A stretch of DNA of 13,590 nt. Origin: Bacteroidales bacterium (GTDB lineage Bacteria > Bacteroidota > Bacteroidia > Bacteroidales > Muribaculaceae). The position numbers and the translations under genes are program-made. Below the pieces are notes generated by a model. The model had not been told where the DNA came from, ran no database searches, and was given only the letters and a program-made list of their open reading frames with translations. This document shows, piece after piece, positions 6,418-13,590 of this stretch; the stretch's first letter is position 1, and each line of letters opens with the position of its first letter. The stretch covers positions 1-13,590 of the forward strand of contig CAADVV010000340.1 of the NCBI GenBank assembly GCA_900752535.1. The letters are read 5' to 3'.

Positions 6418-7323
6418 TTATTCCTCAACCTCGTTGACTTTCAGCAGTGTGAATCCACCGATGATGTCTGCTGCACCGAGGACAGCGTTGGTCTCGGCGT
6501 CGCATGCGAGGATGTAGATGAGGGTGTCGTCATTACCGAAGGTTGCTCCGGTGTAGCTGCTGTTCCAGACGCCGCGGAGGGTGCCTTCGAGCTGCTGCGA
6601 CTGGTTGGCCCAGCGGAAGATATATGACGAGAGAGCGGCTTCAGAACCATAGTGGAGCACGAGCTCACCGTATTTCTCTTCCTTGTCATAGTCATACTCG
6701 AGTTCCATGGTGAACTGACCGAGCACGCCTGTGAAGGTCACTAAGCCGCCACCGTTGCCGTCAGGTTTGCCGCATACGGCGTTGACGTCGTTGGCATATT
6801 CCATGTCGATATCATGGGTAGCGTCGTTGTAGCGCTTACCGGTCATTGCCCACGAACCTGCGAGGTCGTTGTAGTTGGGCGACGATCCCTTATCGATGAT
6901 TGACACTGTCGTAGTCTTGTTGGCGCCGATTTCGCCGCCTTCCACATTCACGATGGTCACGTTGTAGGTGCGTGTCTCGTCGAAACCGCGGGTGTCGACA
7001 GAGGTGAACTCAACAAGGCCGGTGTTTGAATCCTGGGGGATGTTGATGGCCTCGGAGGTCAGATAGAAGTGACGGTTGGCTGTAGCACCGTTTTCGCCGG
7101 TCTCGGTGCACTGGATTGTCACGCGGACATAACCGTTGCGTTCACCGGTGACCTTGACAGGCACGTTATAGATGCCGACATTCTCTTTGACCTGAAGCGT
7201 CTGGTCAGCCATCTCGACGGTCACGCCGCCGAGGGTGTTGTAGGTGAAGTTATCGTCATCGTCGGAGCAGGCGGTCAGCGAGAGAGCCGCGAGCGCGAGG
7301 GCGAATATTTTAAGCGATTTCAT
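6418..7323 (-). CDS. SusCD-associated surface lipoprotein with Calx-beta-like domain
   Basis: This 301-residue lipoprotein has a signal with lipobox LTAC (Cys19) followed by SDDDD, a strong acidic surface-export pattern. Residues about 36-145 resemble a Calx-beta domain: alternating strands (VPVKVTGERNGYVRVTIQCT), then FDETRTYNVTIVNVEGG and TTTVSIIDK. Residues about 152-298 form a separate strand-rich domain opening with LAGSWAMTGK and closing with GGFTLLKVNE. It suggests a lipocalin-like or small beta-sandwich binding domain that I cannot assign to a named family. It is the last gene of the operon, 27 bp after the SusD-like gene, the position often held by SusE/SusF-like binding lipoproteins. 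It probably sits on the cell surface and helps bind the cargo of the importer. It is not a recognisable SusE or SusF by sequence. Confidence 0.8.
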   Translation of the reverse strand: MKSLKIFALALAALSLTACSDDDDNFTYNTLGGVTVEMADQTLQVKENVGIYNVPVKVTGERNGYVRVTIQCTETGENGATANRHFYLTSEAINIPQDSNTGLVEFTSVDTRGFDETRTYNVTIVNVEGGEIGANKTTTVSIIDKGSSPNYNDLAGSWAMTGKRYNDATHDIDMEYANDVNAVCGKPDGNGGGLVTFTGVLGQFTMELEYDYDKEEKYGELVLHYGSEAALSSYIFRWANQSQQLEGTLRGVWNSSYTGATFGNDDTLIYILACDAETNAVLGAADIIGGFTLLKVNEVEE

Positions 7324-7350
7324 AATTCTGGTTGGATAAGATTATGTTTA

Positions 7351-8955
7351 TTAATAGCCGGGGTTCTGCTGACCGTTAAGTTTCGGATTGACCTGAATCT
7401 CAGTTGCGGGAAGCGGCCAGATGTAGCGGTAGTCGGTAGCCTGGTAAACTACGGCACGGCCCGAGGGAGTGGTGATTGAACCTGCACCGGGATAGCCGGG
7501 ATAGTTGACGTCGGCACGGTTCCATTCAACCTGCCAGCGACGGAGGTCACTCATGCGGAAGCCTTCGCCGATGAGCTCGCGCAGACGCTCTTTGCGAACT
7601 TCCTGACGGAGTCTGTCACCGCTGTAGTCCTGAGCAACGTAGTTCTGGATACGCTCGTTGCGGAGGTCGGTGATGTACTTGTTGGCCAGTACGGGCTGGT
7701 TGGCCTCGCAGGCTGCCTCGGCTACGATCAGATAGAGTTCACTGAGACGGAAGGGCTTGGCCATGTTCATCAGGTTGGGCGAGCTCTGAACCAGAGCCGA
7801 GTTGCCGGGATACTTGTTGAAGACGGGAGCTTTCACGTTGACACCGTCGACGATGAGTGTGCGTGTGGTGACGAAAGTGGTGTAGCGGACGTCGCGCTGA
7901 GCCTTGATGTCTTGATCTTTGTCGGCGGCTACGCGGTCATAGAGGTACTGAGAGCCTTCGGTGGCTACATAGGGCACGGGGATATAGTCGGCCAGTGTGC
8001 GCTGGGTTGAAATCCATGCCGAGCCGGTCGAGCTGATGCCGAGCTCTGTGGCTGTTGACAGCGGGCGGAAGATAAGCTCGTTTGAGGTATCCTTTGTCCA
8101 CATGTCGGCATAAGCCATGCGGCGTGTCAGAGTGTACGGGCCGTTGTTGATTACGTCCTGAGCGAGGGTGATGGCGGTGTTCCAGTCACGTTTGAGCAGG
8201 GCGATACGGGCCTGGAGGGCTTTGACAATCCAGGTGTTCAGATATGAAGACATGGGTTTCATTGTGTTTGAGTATGAGTCAACGGCGTCAGCCTGGGGGT
8301 CGGCCAGTCCCTGCCATTCCTCGAGGCCGTCGTAGGCGAGTTTCAGCTCGTCTTCGATGAACTTGTAGGTCTCGGCCAGAGTCGAGCGTTCGGGATAAAC
8401 CGACTTGTCGCCTGTGGGGTTATATACGGTCACGATAGGCATGCCGACACGCTGATCCTTGTTCTGCTCGGTATAGGCGGGGCAGAAGTGGTCCATCAGC
8501 CAGAAATAGAAGTAAGCTCTGGTGAAGTGGGCTTCGGCCACATAACGGTTGACTTCGATGATGTCGCCCTGGAGATTGTTATTGGGGTCGTCAAGGAGAG
8601 TCTGTACATTGCCGAGGAAGAAGTTTACGTCAGCGATGCCGCCGTAAAGACCGCCCCAGATTGACTCGATGTCGCCTGTTGACGATGTGAAGGAGCCGTT
8701 GTTGAGTTCGCCCAGACGGTTACCGTTGAGCTGTGTGCCGATGAAATTGTCCATCTGCATCTCGGTGTAGGAGATGTAGCCGCCTGTCGACAGCGCACGT
8801 AGATTATTGTAGAAGCTGTTGCGGAACTGGTAGCAGTCCTGCGCGCTCTGAAGGGCCTCGGTGTCGACAATCGTGCCTTCCGGCTCGAGGTTCATGTCAC
8901 ACGCTGTCAGCGCCATGCAACCCAGTCCGAGCAGTGAATATATTATCTTTTTCAT
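7351..8955 (-). CDS. SusD/RagB-family nutrient-binding lipoprotein
   Basis: The 534-residue lipoprotein has lipobox LTAC (Cys19) followed by DMNLEPEG. SusD proteins cap the extracellular face of their SusC barrel like a lid and hand over bound ligand. Conserved features are visible in order: the N-terminal helical part with WGGLYGGIADVNFFLGNV (about 100-117), the YVAEAHFTRAYFYFWLMDHF helix (about 138-157), the TPR-like helix VKALQARIALLKRDWNTAI, the C-terminal helix RLSELYLIVAEAACEANQP, RQEVRKERLRELIGEGFRMS DLRRW, and the standard end WPLPATEIQVNPKLNGQQNP then GY. Length is normal. The ATG at 8955 gives a complete signal. It lies 48 bp after the SusC gene and 27 bp before the third lipoprotein gene, so all three are probably cotranscribed. 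The ligand cannot be read from sequence. Confidence 0.95.
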   Translation of the reverse strand: MKKIIYSLLGLGCMALTACDMNLEPEGTIVDTEALQSAQDCYQFRNSFYNNLRALSTGGYISYTEMQMDNFIGTQLNGNRLGELNNGSFTSSTGDIESIWGGLYGGIADVNFFLGNVQTLLDDPNNNLQGDIIEVNRYVAEAHFTRAYFYFWLMDHFCPAYTEQNKDQRVGMPIVTVYNPTGDKSVYPERSTLAETYKFIEDELKLAYDGLEEWQGLADPQADAVDSYSNTMKPMSSYLNTWIVKALQARIALLKRDWNTAITLAQDVINNGPYTLTRRMAYADMWTKDTSNELIFRPLSTATELGISSTGSAWISTQRTLADYIPVPYVATEGSQYLYDRVAADKDQDIKAQRDVRYTTFVTTRTLIVDGVNVKAPVFNKYPGNSALVQSSPNLMNMAKPFRLSELYLIVAEAACEANQPVLANKYITDLRNERIQNYVAQDYSGDRLRQEVRKERLRELIGEGFRMSDLRRWQVEWNRADVNYPGYPGAGSITTPSGRAVVYQATDYRYIWPLPATEIQVNPKLNGQQNPGY

Positions 8956-9003
8956 AATTGTTTTAGTCTGTAAAGTCTTTTGTTTCTGTTGAGTAGAAAA
9001 GGC

Positions 9004-12000
9004 TTAGAAGGTCACTTCGAGACCGAATTCATACTGACGGGTGTTAGGATAGTAGAAAGCCACGACGTTGGTTTCAGGCTCGGGGTCATATCCTGAGTAG
9101 TTGGTGAAGGTCAGCAGGTTGCGGCCGGTGAAGTGTACGTTGAGGCCCTGGATATAGAGCTTGTTGAGCAGCGATGCGGGGAACGAGTACATCAGAGTCA
9201 GGTTCTTCAGACGGACAAACGAAGCGTTTTCGAGCCAGCGGTCGTCAAACTGAAGGGCTTCGCCGGGACGCGGGATGTCGGTGATGTCGCCGGGTTTCTG
9301 CCATACGTTCAGCATGTGTGTGGTCTGGTTGAAGTCTGTTGCGAAGTTGTTGTTCTCGCAGAACCAGCGGTCGTTGTTGAGCATGTATTTCTGAGCGGCC
9401 CATGTGAAGTCAACCTTCAGCGAGAGGCCTTTCCAGCGCAGGTCTGTGCCGAAACCGCCGGCCCAGGGAGCGTGCATCGACTTGTCGACGATACGGGCGT
9501 CCTGCTCCTGGTTGTAGACTTTGGTCAGGTTGCCGTCTTTGTCAATCCACATCTGGCGACCGTCGCGGGGGTCAACGCCGGCATAGGGAACATACATGAA
9601 GGCATCAGCCATGTGGCCCACCTTGTACATAACGTTTGCGTCCGGGAACTTAACCTCATCCTGTCCGTCGAACAGTTTGGTGATTTTGTTCTTATTGTAG
9701 TTGAAGTTGGCGCGGAGAGCCCAGTTCCAGTCTTTGGTCTTGATAATGTCGGCACGGAGGTCGAAGTCAATACCGGTGTTGGTCATTGCGCCGATGTTCG
9801 AGATGCCTGAGCCGAAACCTGTGGTGTATGACCAGGGCACTGACAGAATCATGTCGACGGTCTCTTTGCGGTAGAAGTCAACCTCACCCGAGAAGATGTT
9901 GATGAAGCCGAAGTTGAAGCCGAGGTCGAGCGAGCGGACGGTCTCCCATGAGAGGTCTGAGTTCTTGGCCTGTGCGATACCGGCTGAGGGTTGTCCGTTA
10001 TAGGGAGCGCCTGCGCCTACGAGTCCGAAGTATGCATAGTTACCGATTGACGAGTTACCGGTTGTACCGTAGCTGATGTGGAATTTCAGGTCGTCGAGCC
10101 ATGTGTAGGGGGCGAGGAACTTCTCAGCCTTCATGTTCCACATACCGCCCAGTGACCAGAAGTTTGACCAGCGGTGGCCGGGAGCGAACTTCGAGCTGCC
10201 GTCGCGACGGTAGGTACCTTCGATGAAGTATTTGTTGTCGTAGTCGTAGCTGGCATTGAAGAAGATCGAGTTGAATGTCTCGCTTGCCTTGCCCTGGCTC
10301 AGGCTGCTGACAGGAACAGCGGTTGTGCCCTGACCGAGGAACATTGTACGGCGGTCTGTATAACCTTCTGCCATGAGGCCGAAGCTTTCGCTGTTGGCGA
10401 TGATGGCCTCCTGACCGATAAGGGCGGTCACGTTGTGGACATCATTGAATGTGCGGGTATACTCGGCGGTGTTGGTGTAGGTGAACTGATAGTAGCGGCT
10501 GAACGACTGCTGGTTGTAGCCTTCGGTCTGACCCTGGAAGTCCCATGAGTCACCCATCGGAGTTTCAAACGGAGTTTTGGGGAAGCCGATGTTCTTCAGA
10601 CGGCTGTCATAGGCGTCAACGTTCTGCTGGGCGCGGATGGTCAGACCGGCGATAGGATTGATCTGCTCGTTAAGAGTAGCGTTGATGGTCAGACGGTTGC
10701 GCCATACCTGACGGCCTTCCTGGTTGAGGGCTGGAGTGGGCACCTGTGAGAAGTGGAGGATACGGGCTTTTTCGCCGAAGTTGATCTTTCCGTCTTCACC
10801 GACTGTCCAGTAGTAAGGAGAGTCCATAGGCAGAGCCTTGCGGGCAAACACCATCGGGTTGGTGACAAAGATACCAGAGCCGTTGTAGACGGCGTTTGAC
10901 TCGTTGTTGGTCTCATATTTGGTGTAACCGAGGTTTGACTGGAAGCCGATGCGGAACCAGTTGTTGATGCGTGCGTTCAGGTTGAAGCGCAGGCTCTCGC
11001 GGCGCATCGATGACTGCTCGATGATACCGTCGGCATCATAGTGGTTGAGAGAGATATAGTAGCTCAGAGATTCCGAACCGCCCTGCACGGCACCCTCGAT
11101 TGAGTATGTGGGAGCGTGGCTATTAAAGATTTCGTCACGCCAATTGGTGTCGATGCCATAAACCTCCCATGCTTCGCGCATGTCGTCAGAAACTTCCTGA
11201 CCGATGGCTTTACGATAGGCGATATACTCTGCTGAGTTCATCATGTCCATTTTGTCGGAGGCAATCTGGCTCCAGCCGACATTGGCGCGTACAGACACTT
11301 TGGCGCGTTCGCCGAAGCGACCTTTCTTAGAGGTAATCACGATAACGCCGTTGGCGGCACGCGAACCGTAGATGGCTACGGAGGCGGCGTCTTTCAGCAC
11401 TGTGATTGACTCGATGTCGTTAGGGTTGAGGGTGGTGAACACCGTCTGGGTGATGGGGGCGCCGTCAAGCACGAACAGCGGCGTGTTGCCGGCGTTCAGC
11501 GAGTTGACACCGCGCAGACGGATTGAGTTGTCAACACTCGAGGGGTCACCCGAAGCCGAGTAGATTGACAGACCCGAAACCTGGCCCTGAAGAGCGTCGA
11601 TGAAGGTAGCTGTAGGGATATTCTCAAGGGCATCCTCACCGACAACCGAGACAGCGCCGACAATCGAACCGAGTTTCTTGCCCGAGCCGTAACCCGTGAC
11701 AACAACCTCTTTAATAAGGTTATTGTTAACCATCTTTACAGTCATCTCAGGAGCGACCTTCACTTTGGAGGGAGCATAGCCCACATACGACACATTGATG
11801 TCTTTGACATGTGCCGGAATGTGCAGTGTGAACTTACCGTCAATGTCGGTGGCGGTACCCTGACCTCCACCCATTGGCATAACTGTCGCGCCGACGAGAG
11901 GCTCGTCGGTTTCGGAGTCAACCACGACGCCATGGACCGTGCGGTCCTGAGCATAACCGCTCAGCGCAAGTGTGATGACAGCCGTGAGTAATAGTAACAG

Positions 12001-12009
12001 CTTTTTCAT
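9004..12009 (-). CDS. SusC/RagA-family TonB-dependent outer-membrane importer
   Basis: The 1001-residue protein has a Sec signal (residues 1-20, ending GYAQ), a carboxypeptidase-regulatory-like domain (about 25-95: VHGVVVDSETDEPLVGATV, then DIDGKFTLHIP), the SusC motif EVVVTGYGSGKK (101-112), a plug domain (about 115-230: DALQGQVSGLSIY, NSIRLRGVNSLNAGNTPLFV, LKDAASVAIYGSRAANGVIV) and a barrel ending in EFGLEVTF with the terminal Phe usual for outer-membrane barrels. It should import ligand delivered by the SusD-like partner using TonB energy. It has no N-terminal STN secretin-like domain, so control by a trans-envelope sigma/anti-sigma relay is unlikely, and no such pair is nearby. It is first in the operon, with a promoter at 12130-12163 and a leader of about 114 nt. 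Confidence 0.96.
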   Translation of the reverse strand: MKKLLLLLTAVITLALSGYAQDRTVHGVVVDSETDEPLVGATVMPMGGGQGTATDIDGKFTLHIPAHVKDINVSYVGYAPSKVKVAPEMTVKMVNNNLIKEVVVTGYGSGKKLGSIVGAVSVVGEDALENIPTATFIDALQGQVSGLSIYSASGDPSSVDNSIRLRGVNSLNAGNTPLFVLDGAPITQTVFTTLNPNDIESITVLKDAASVAIYGSRAANGVIVITSKKGRFGERAKVSVRANVGWSQIASDKMDMMNSAEYIAYRKAIGQEVSDDMREAWEVYGIDTNWRDEIFNSHAPTYSIEGAVQGGSESLSYYISLNHYDADGIIEQSSMRRESLRFNLNARINNWFRIGFQSNLGYTKYETNNESNAVYNGSGIFVTNPMVFARKALPMDSPYYWTVGEDGKINFGEKARILHFSQVPTPALNQEGRQVWRNRLTINATLNEQINPIAGLTIRAQQNVDAYDSRLKNIGFPKTPFETPMGDSWDFQGQTEGYNQQSFSRYYQFTYTNTAEYTRTFNDVHNVTALIGQEAIIANSESFGLMAEGYTDRRTMFLGQGTTAVPVSSLSQGKASETFNSIFFNASYDYDNKYFIEGTYRRDGSSKFAPGHRWSNFWSLGGMWNMKAEKFLAPYTWLDDLKFHISYGTTGNSSIGNYAYFGLVGAGAPYNGQPSAGIAQAKNSDLSWETVRSLDLGFNFGFINIFSGEVDFYRKETVDMILSVPWSYTTGFGSGISNIGAMTNTGIDFDLRADIIKTKDWNWALRANFNYNKNKITKLFDGQDEVKFPDANVMYKVGHMADAFMYVPYAGVDPRDGRQMWIDKDGNLTKVYNQEQDARIVDKSMHAPWAGGFGTDLRWKGLSLKVDFTWAAQKYMLNNDRWFCENNNFATDFNQTTHMLNVWQKPGDITDIPRPGEALQFDDRWLENASFVRLKNLTLMYSFPASLLNKLYIQGLNVHFTGRNLLTFTNYSGYDPEPETNVVAFYYPNTRQYEFGLEVTF

Positions 12010-12129
12010 ACTAATAAAAAGATTGACATATATAAATTTAGTAAAACGTTGTCACAGTAAAAAAGTGGCCTCTATGAAAGTCGTTCTATCCTACCAAATG
12101 AATAATCATTTTAGAATGGTTAGTAACCG

Positions 12130-12163
12130 CAAAATTAATACATATTTTTGAAAATAAAACAAA
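12130..12163 (-). promoter_or_regulatory. Promoter of the SusC/SusD operon
   Basis: On the minus strand TTTG (12160-12163) is followed after 22 bp by TAATTTTG (12130-12137), a perfect -7 box of the Bacteroidetes housekeeping sigma factor. The predicted transcript start is near 12123, about 114 nt upstream of the ATG. The spacer is at the long end for this promoter class. Confidence 0.7.
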
Positions 12164-12356
12164 TTTTATGTCAATTTCGGCCATTTTATTACCATTCCAC
12201 ATGTTACACAACATATTTTCGCAACATAGCTACAAAGCCGAAGCGGCGGGATTCAGTTGGTTAACAAGCATTTTGCCACCCGCGACAGCCGTCCACAGAT
12301 CATAACATTTGTTTACGATTGCACTTTGACACACCTCCTCTCAGCGCCGCCCCTCG

Positions 12357-12384
12357 AAGCCCGTTTTTTGACGAAAAAGGGCTT
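12357..12384. other. Bulged hairpin between the divergent promoters
   Basis: AAGCCC (12357-12362), bulged G, TTTTT (12364-12368), loop TGACG, AAAAA (12374-12378), GGGCTT (12379-12384) give 11 paired positions. It resembles an intrinsic terminator in both directions, but no gene ends here. It may be a relic, an end for an unannotated small RNA, or an insulator between the two promoters. Confidence 0.4.
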
Positions 12385-12420
12385 TCTAATGGCAATTCTT
12401 GCATTTTTAAGACGCGGAGG

Positions 12421-12451
12421 TTTGATTTTTACAATTTAATCGCTATTTTTG
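12421..12451 (+). promoter_or_regulatory. Promoter of the C10 protease gene
   Basis: TTTG (12421-12424), a 19-bp spacer, and TATTTTTG (12444-12451) match the Bacteroidetes -33/-7 consensus fully. The predicted start is near 12458, leaving a leader of about 112 nt before the ATG at 12570. Confidence 0.75.
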
Positions 12452-12569
12452 TCGTTGATAAAAAGACAGGATTCACACCGGCATCGCAGCCATCACGGCG
12501 GCCGGCTTTCGACCTGAATTCACACGGCAAAAAAAGGTAACTAATACATATCACTCATCAATCAGCAGT

Positions 12570-13590
12570 ATGAAAAAAGTCATTCTGACCGCAATGGCCG
12601 CCCTCTGTGCTTCAGGGCTATGGGCCGCTCCGGTGAGCATCGACCGCGCCAAGACCACAGCCACAACCTTCATGAAGGCTTCGCTGGGACGCAACGTGAC
12701 GGTCAAGAGCGTAGTCTCGGCCACCGACACCTATTATATAATAAACCTCAACCCGGGTGGCTGGGTGGTCGTATCGGCCGATGACATCGCCGACCCCGTG
12801 CTCGGCTACAGCGCCACCGGCACTCTGTCATGGAACAACATCCCCGAGAACATGACCGGCATGCTCGGCTCGTTCTCGAGAGAAATCAAATTTTATAAAG
12901 GCGCCGGCGTGACACGCCAGAGCGTCGCATGGAAAGAAATCTCGCGCCCCGTCTCAAAACGCGCCAAATCGCGCGCCGGCGACGACGTAGAGCCGCTGAT
13001 TCCCGTCAACTGGAACCAGCCCGCACCCTTCAACAAATATTGCCCCGGCTCGGGCAACAACAAAGCCCTCGTCGGCTGCGTGGCCGTCGCCACCGGACAG
13101 GCCATGGCCGTACAGCGCTATCCTGCACAACCCCAGGGCCAGATGAGCTATGGCGCAGGCCAGTATGGAGAGCTCTCGATCAACTATGACAAGGAAGCTC
13201 CTTATGACTGGGAGAAGATTATCAACGGCAGCACCGACAAATATGACGAAGTGGCCCGTTTCCTCTATCACGTGGGCGTTTCGGTCAAGATGGGCTACGG
13301 CCCCGAAGGCTCCGGCATCCTGACAACCGTCACCGGCCCCTATGTCAGCCAGGCTCTGGTCAACACCTTCGGCTATGACGCCACACAGGTTGAATATTAC
13401 AGTCGCACACAGTTCCGCGGTCGCGACAAAGAGTGGGAAGCTCTGGTCAACAACGAGCTCCAGGCAGGCCGCGCAGTCGTATACTGCGCCGTTGACACCA
13501 AAAACAGCGCCGGTCACGCCTTCAACATCGACGGCCACGACACCGCCAACAACTACTACCACGTCAACTGGGGCTGGGGCGGATATGGCA
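12570..13590 (+). CDS. Secreted C10-family (streptopain-like) cysteine protease, N-terminal 340 residues (3' end outside window)
   Basis: The gene has no stop before the window ends; 340 full codons are visible. Residues 1-19 or so are a Sec signal (MKKVILTAMAALCASGLWAA). Residues about 22-110 match the Spi-type inhibitory propeptide of this family (ATTFMKASLG, YYIINLNPGGWVVVSADD, VLGYSATGTL). A basic linker, SKRAKSRAG (129-137), is a likely activation cleavage site. The catalytic domain starts near residue 144 (IPVNWNQPAPFNKYCP). The nucleophile is Cys170 in ALVGCVAVATGQAM, followed by the family's YP; the His is His316 in SAGHAFNIDGHD; the conserved Trp segment is HVNWGWGGYG (331-340). All expected active-site residues in view are intact. 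Family members are broad secreted proteases such as streptopain and interpain. The gene is divergent from the SusC operon, which hints that released peptides may be imported nearby. Its C-terminal part, possibly with a sorting domain, is not visible. Confidence 0.92.
   Translation, partial: MKKVILTAMAALCASGLWAAPVSIDRAKTTATTFMKASLGRNVTVKSVVSATDTYYIINLNPGGWVVVSADDIADPVLGYSATGTLSWNNIPENMTGMLGSFSREIKFYKGAGVTRQSVAWKEISRPVSKRAKSRAGDDVEPLIPVNWNQPAPFNKYCPGSGNNKALVGCVAVATGQAMAVQRYPAQPQGQMSYGAGQYGELSINYDKEAPYDWEKIINGSTDKYDEVARFLYHVGVSVKMGYGPEGSGILTTVTGPYVSQALVNTFGYDATQVEYYSRTQFRGRDKEWEALVNNELQAGRAVVYCAVDTKNSAGHAFNIDGHDTANNYYHVNWGWGGYG

Larger units (their letters stand above)
12010..12569. other. 560-bp divergent intergenic regulatory region
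   Basis: This stretch separates the SusC gene (minus) from the C10 protease gene (plus). It holds a promoter for each, a possible 5'-leader stem-loop on the SusC side, and a bulged hairpin between the promoters (12357-12384). A short dyad, ATGTT acac AACAT (12201-12214), lies about 38 bp upstream of the SusC -33 element. Stop codons and lack of family resemblance argue against any coding use of the short frames here. Confidence 0.7.

Noticed and set aside
9133..9810. Open plus-strand frame of 225 codons
   Set aside because: Antisense shadow of the SusC barrel, without a signal, domain or promoter.
12303..12311. TAACATTTG as a second protease promoter
   Set aside because: It has three bases between TA and TTTG instead of two; the element at 12421-12451 fits fully and is nearer the gene.
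12954..13562. Open minus-strand frame of 202 codons
   Set aside because: It lies opposite the C10 protease, whose propeptide and catalytic motifs are intact; the antisense product has no recognisable family and repetitive Val/Ala content from the complementary codons.
1..13590. Mobile element, CRISPR array, tRNA/rRNA or phage defence system
   Set aside because: No transposase, integrase, spaced repeat array, cloverleaf-like sequence or defence enzyme motif was found on either strand.

Overview
The window reads as chromosomal DNA of a gut-type Bacteroidales, most likely Muribaculaceae or a close relative (family level is inference). The grounds are a SusC/SusD pair, lipoproteins whose lipidated Cys is followed by acidic residues, promoters of the Bacteroidetes type (TTTG, then TAnnTTTG) with no clear Shine-Dalgarno sites, a PF14905-type outer-membrane barrel, a sorting-domain-like C-terminus, and a streptopain-like C10 protease. 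No tRNA, rRNA, CRISPR array, transposase, integrase or phage gene was seen.

Layout. The left edge (2-505, +) holds the C-terminal end of a protein best read as DnaX, the DNA polymerase III gamma/tau subunit, beginning in a GGC-repeat and poly-C linker. It converges, 8 bp apart, on an acyl-ACP thioesterase gene (514-1248, -), and a hairpin covers both stop codons. Further right on the minus strand are a chimeric lipoprotein (1300-3459: KGPF-type N-terminal module, BACON-like domain, compact SusD-like domain), a broken gene remnant keeping only a sorting-domain-like C-terminus (3726-about 4018), and an outer-membrane beta-barrel protein (4125-6203). A strong GC hairpin (6359-6387) then closes a three-gene operon read from 12009 down to 6418: SusC-like receptor, SusD-like lipoprotein, and a Calx-beta-like lipoprotein. 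A 560-bp intergenic region holds two divergent promoters. The right edge (12570-13590, +) is the first 340 codons of a secreted C10 cysteine protease with its inhibitory propeptide; it runs off the window.

How the genes work together. The SusC/SusD pair should form an outer-membrane importer for oligomers too large for porins, with the third lipoprotein as a probable surface accessory. No glycoside hydrolase, sulfatase, polysaccharide lyase, sigma/anti-sigma pair or hybrid two-component sensor is visible. The divergent neighbour is a protease, so the cargo may be peptide or glycopeptide rather than glycan; this is inference. The two left-edge genes are housekeeping (replication, fatty-acid release). 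The most unusual items are the chimeric SusD lipoprotein with a repeat-rich control region, the promoter-plus-C-terminus gene remnant, and a probable leaderless start for the thioesterase.
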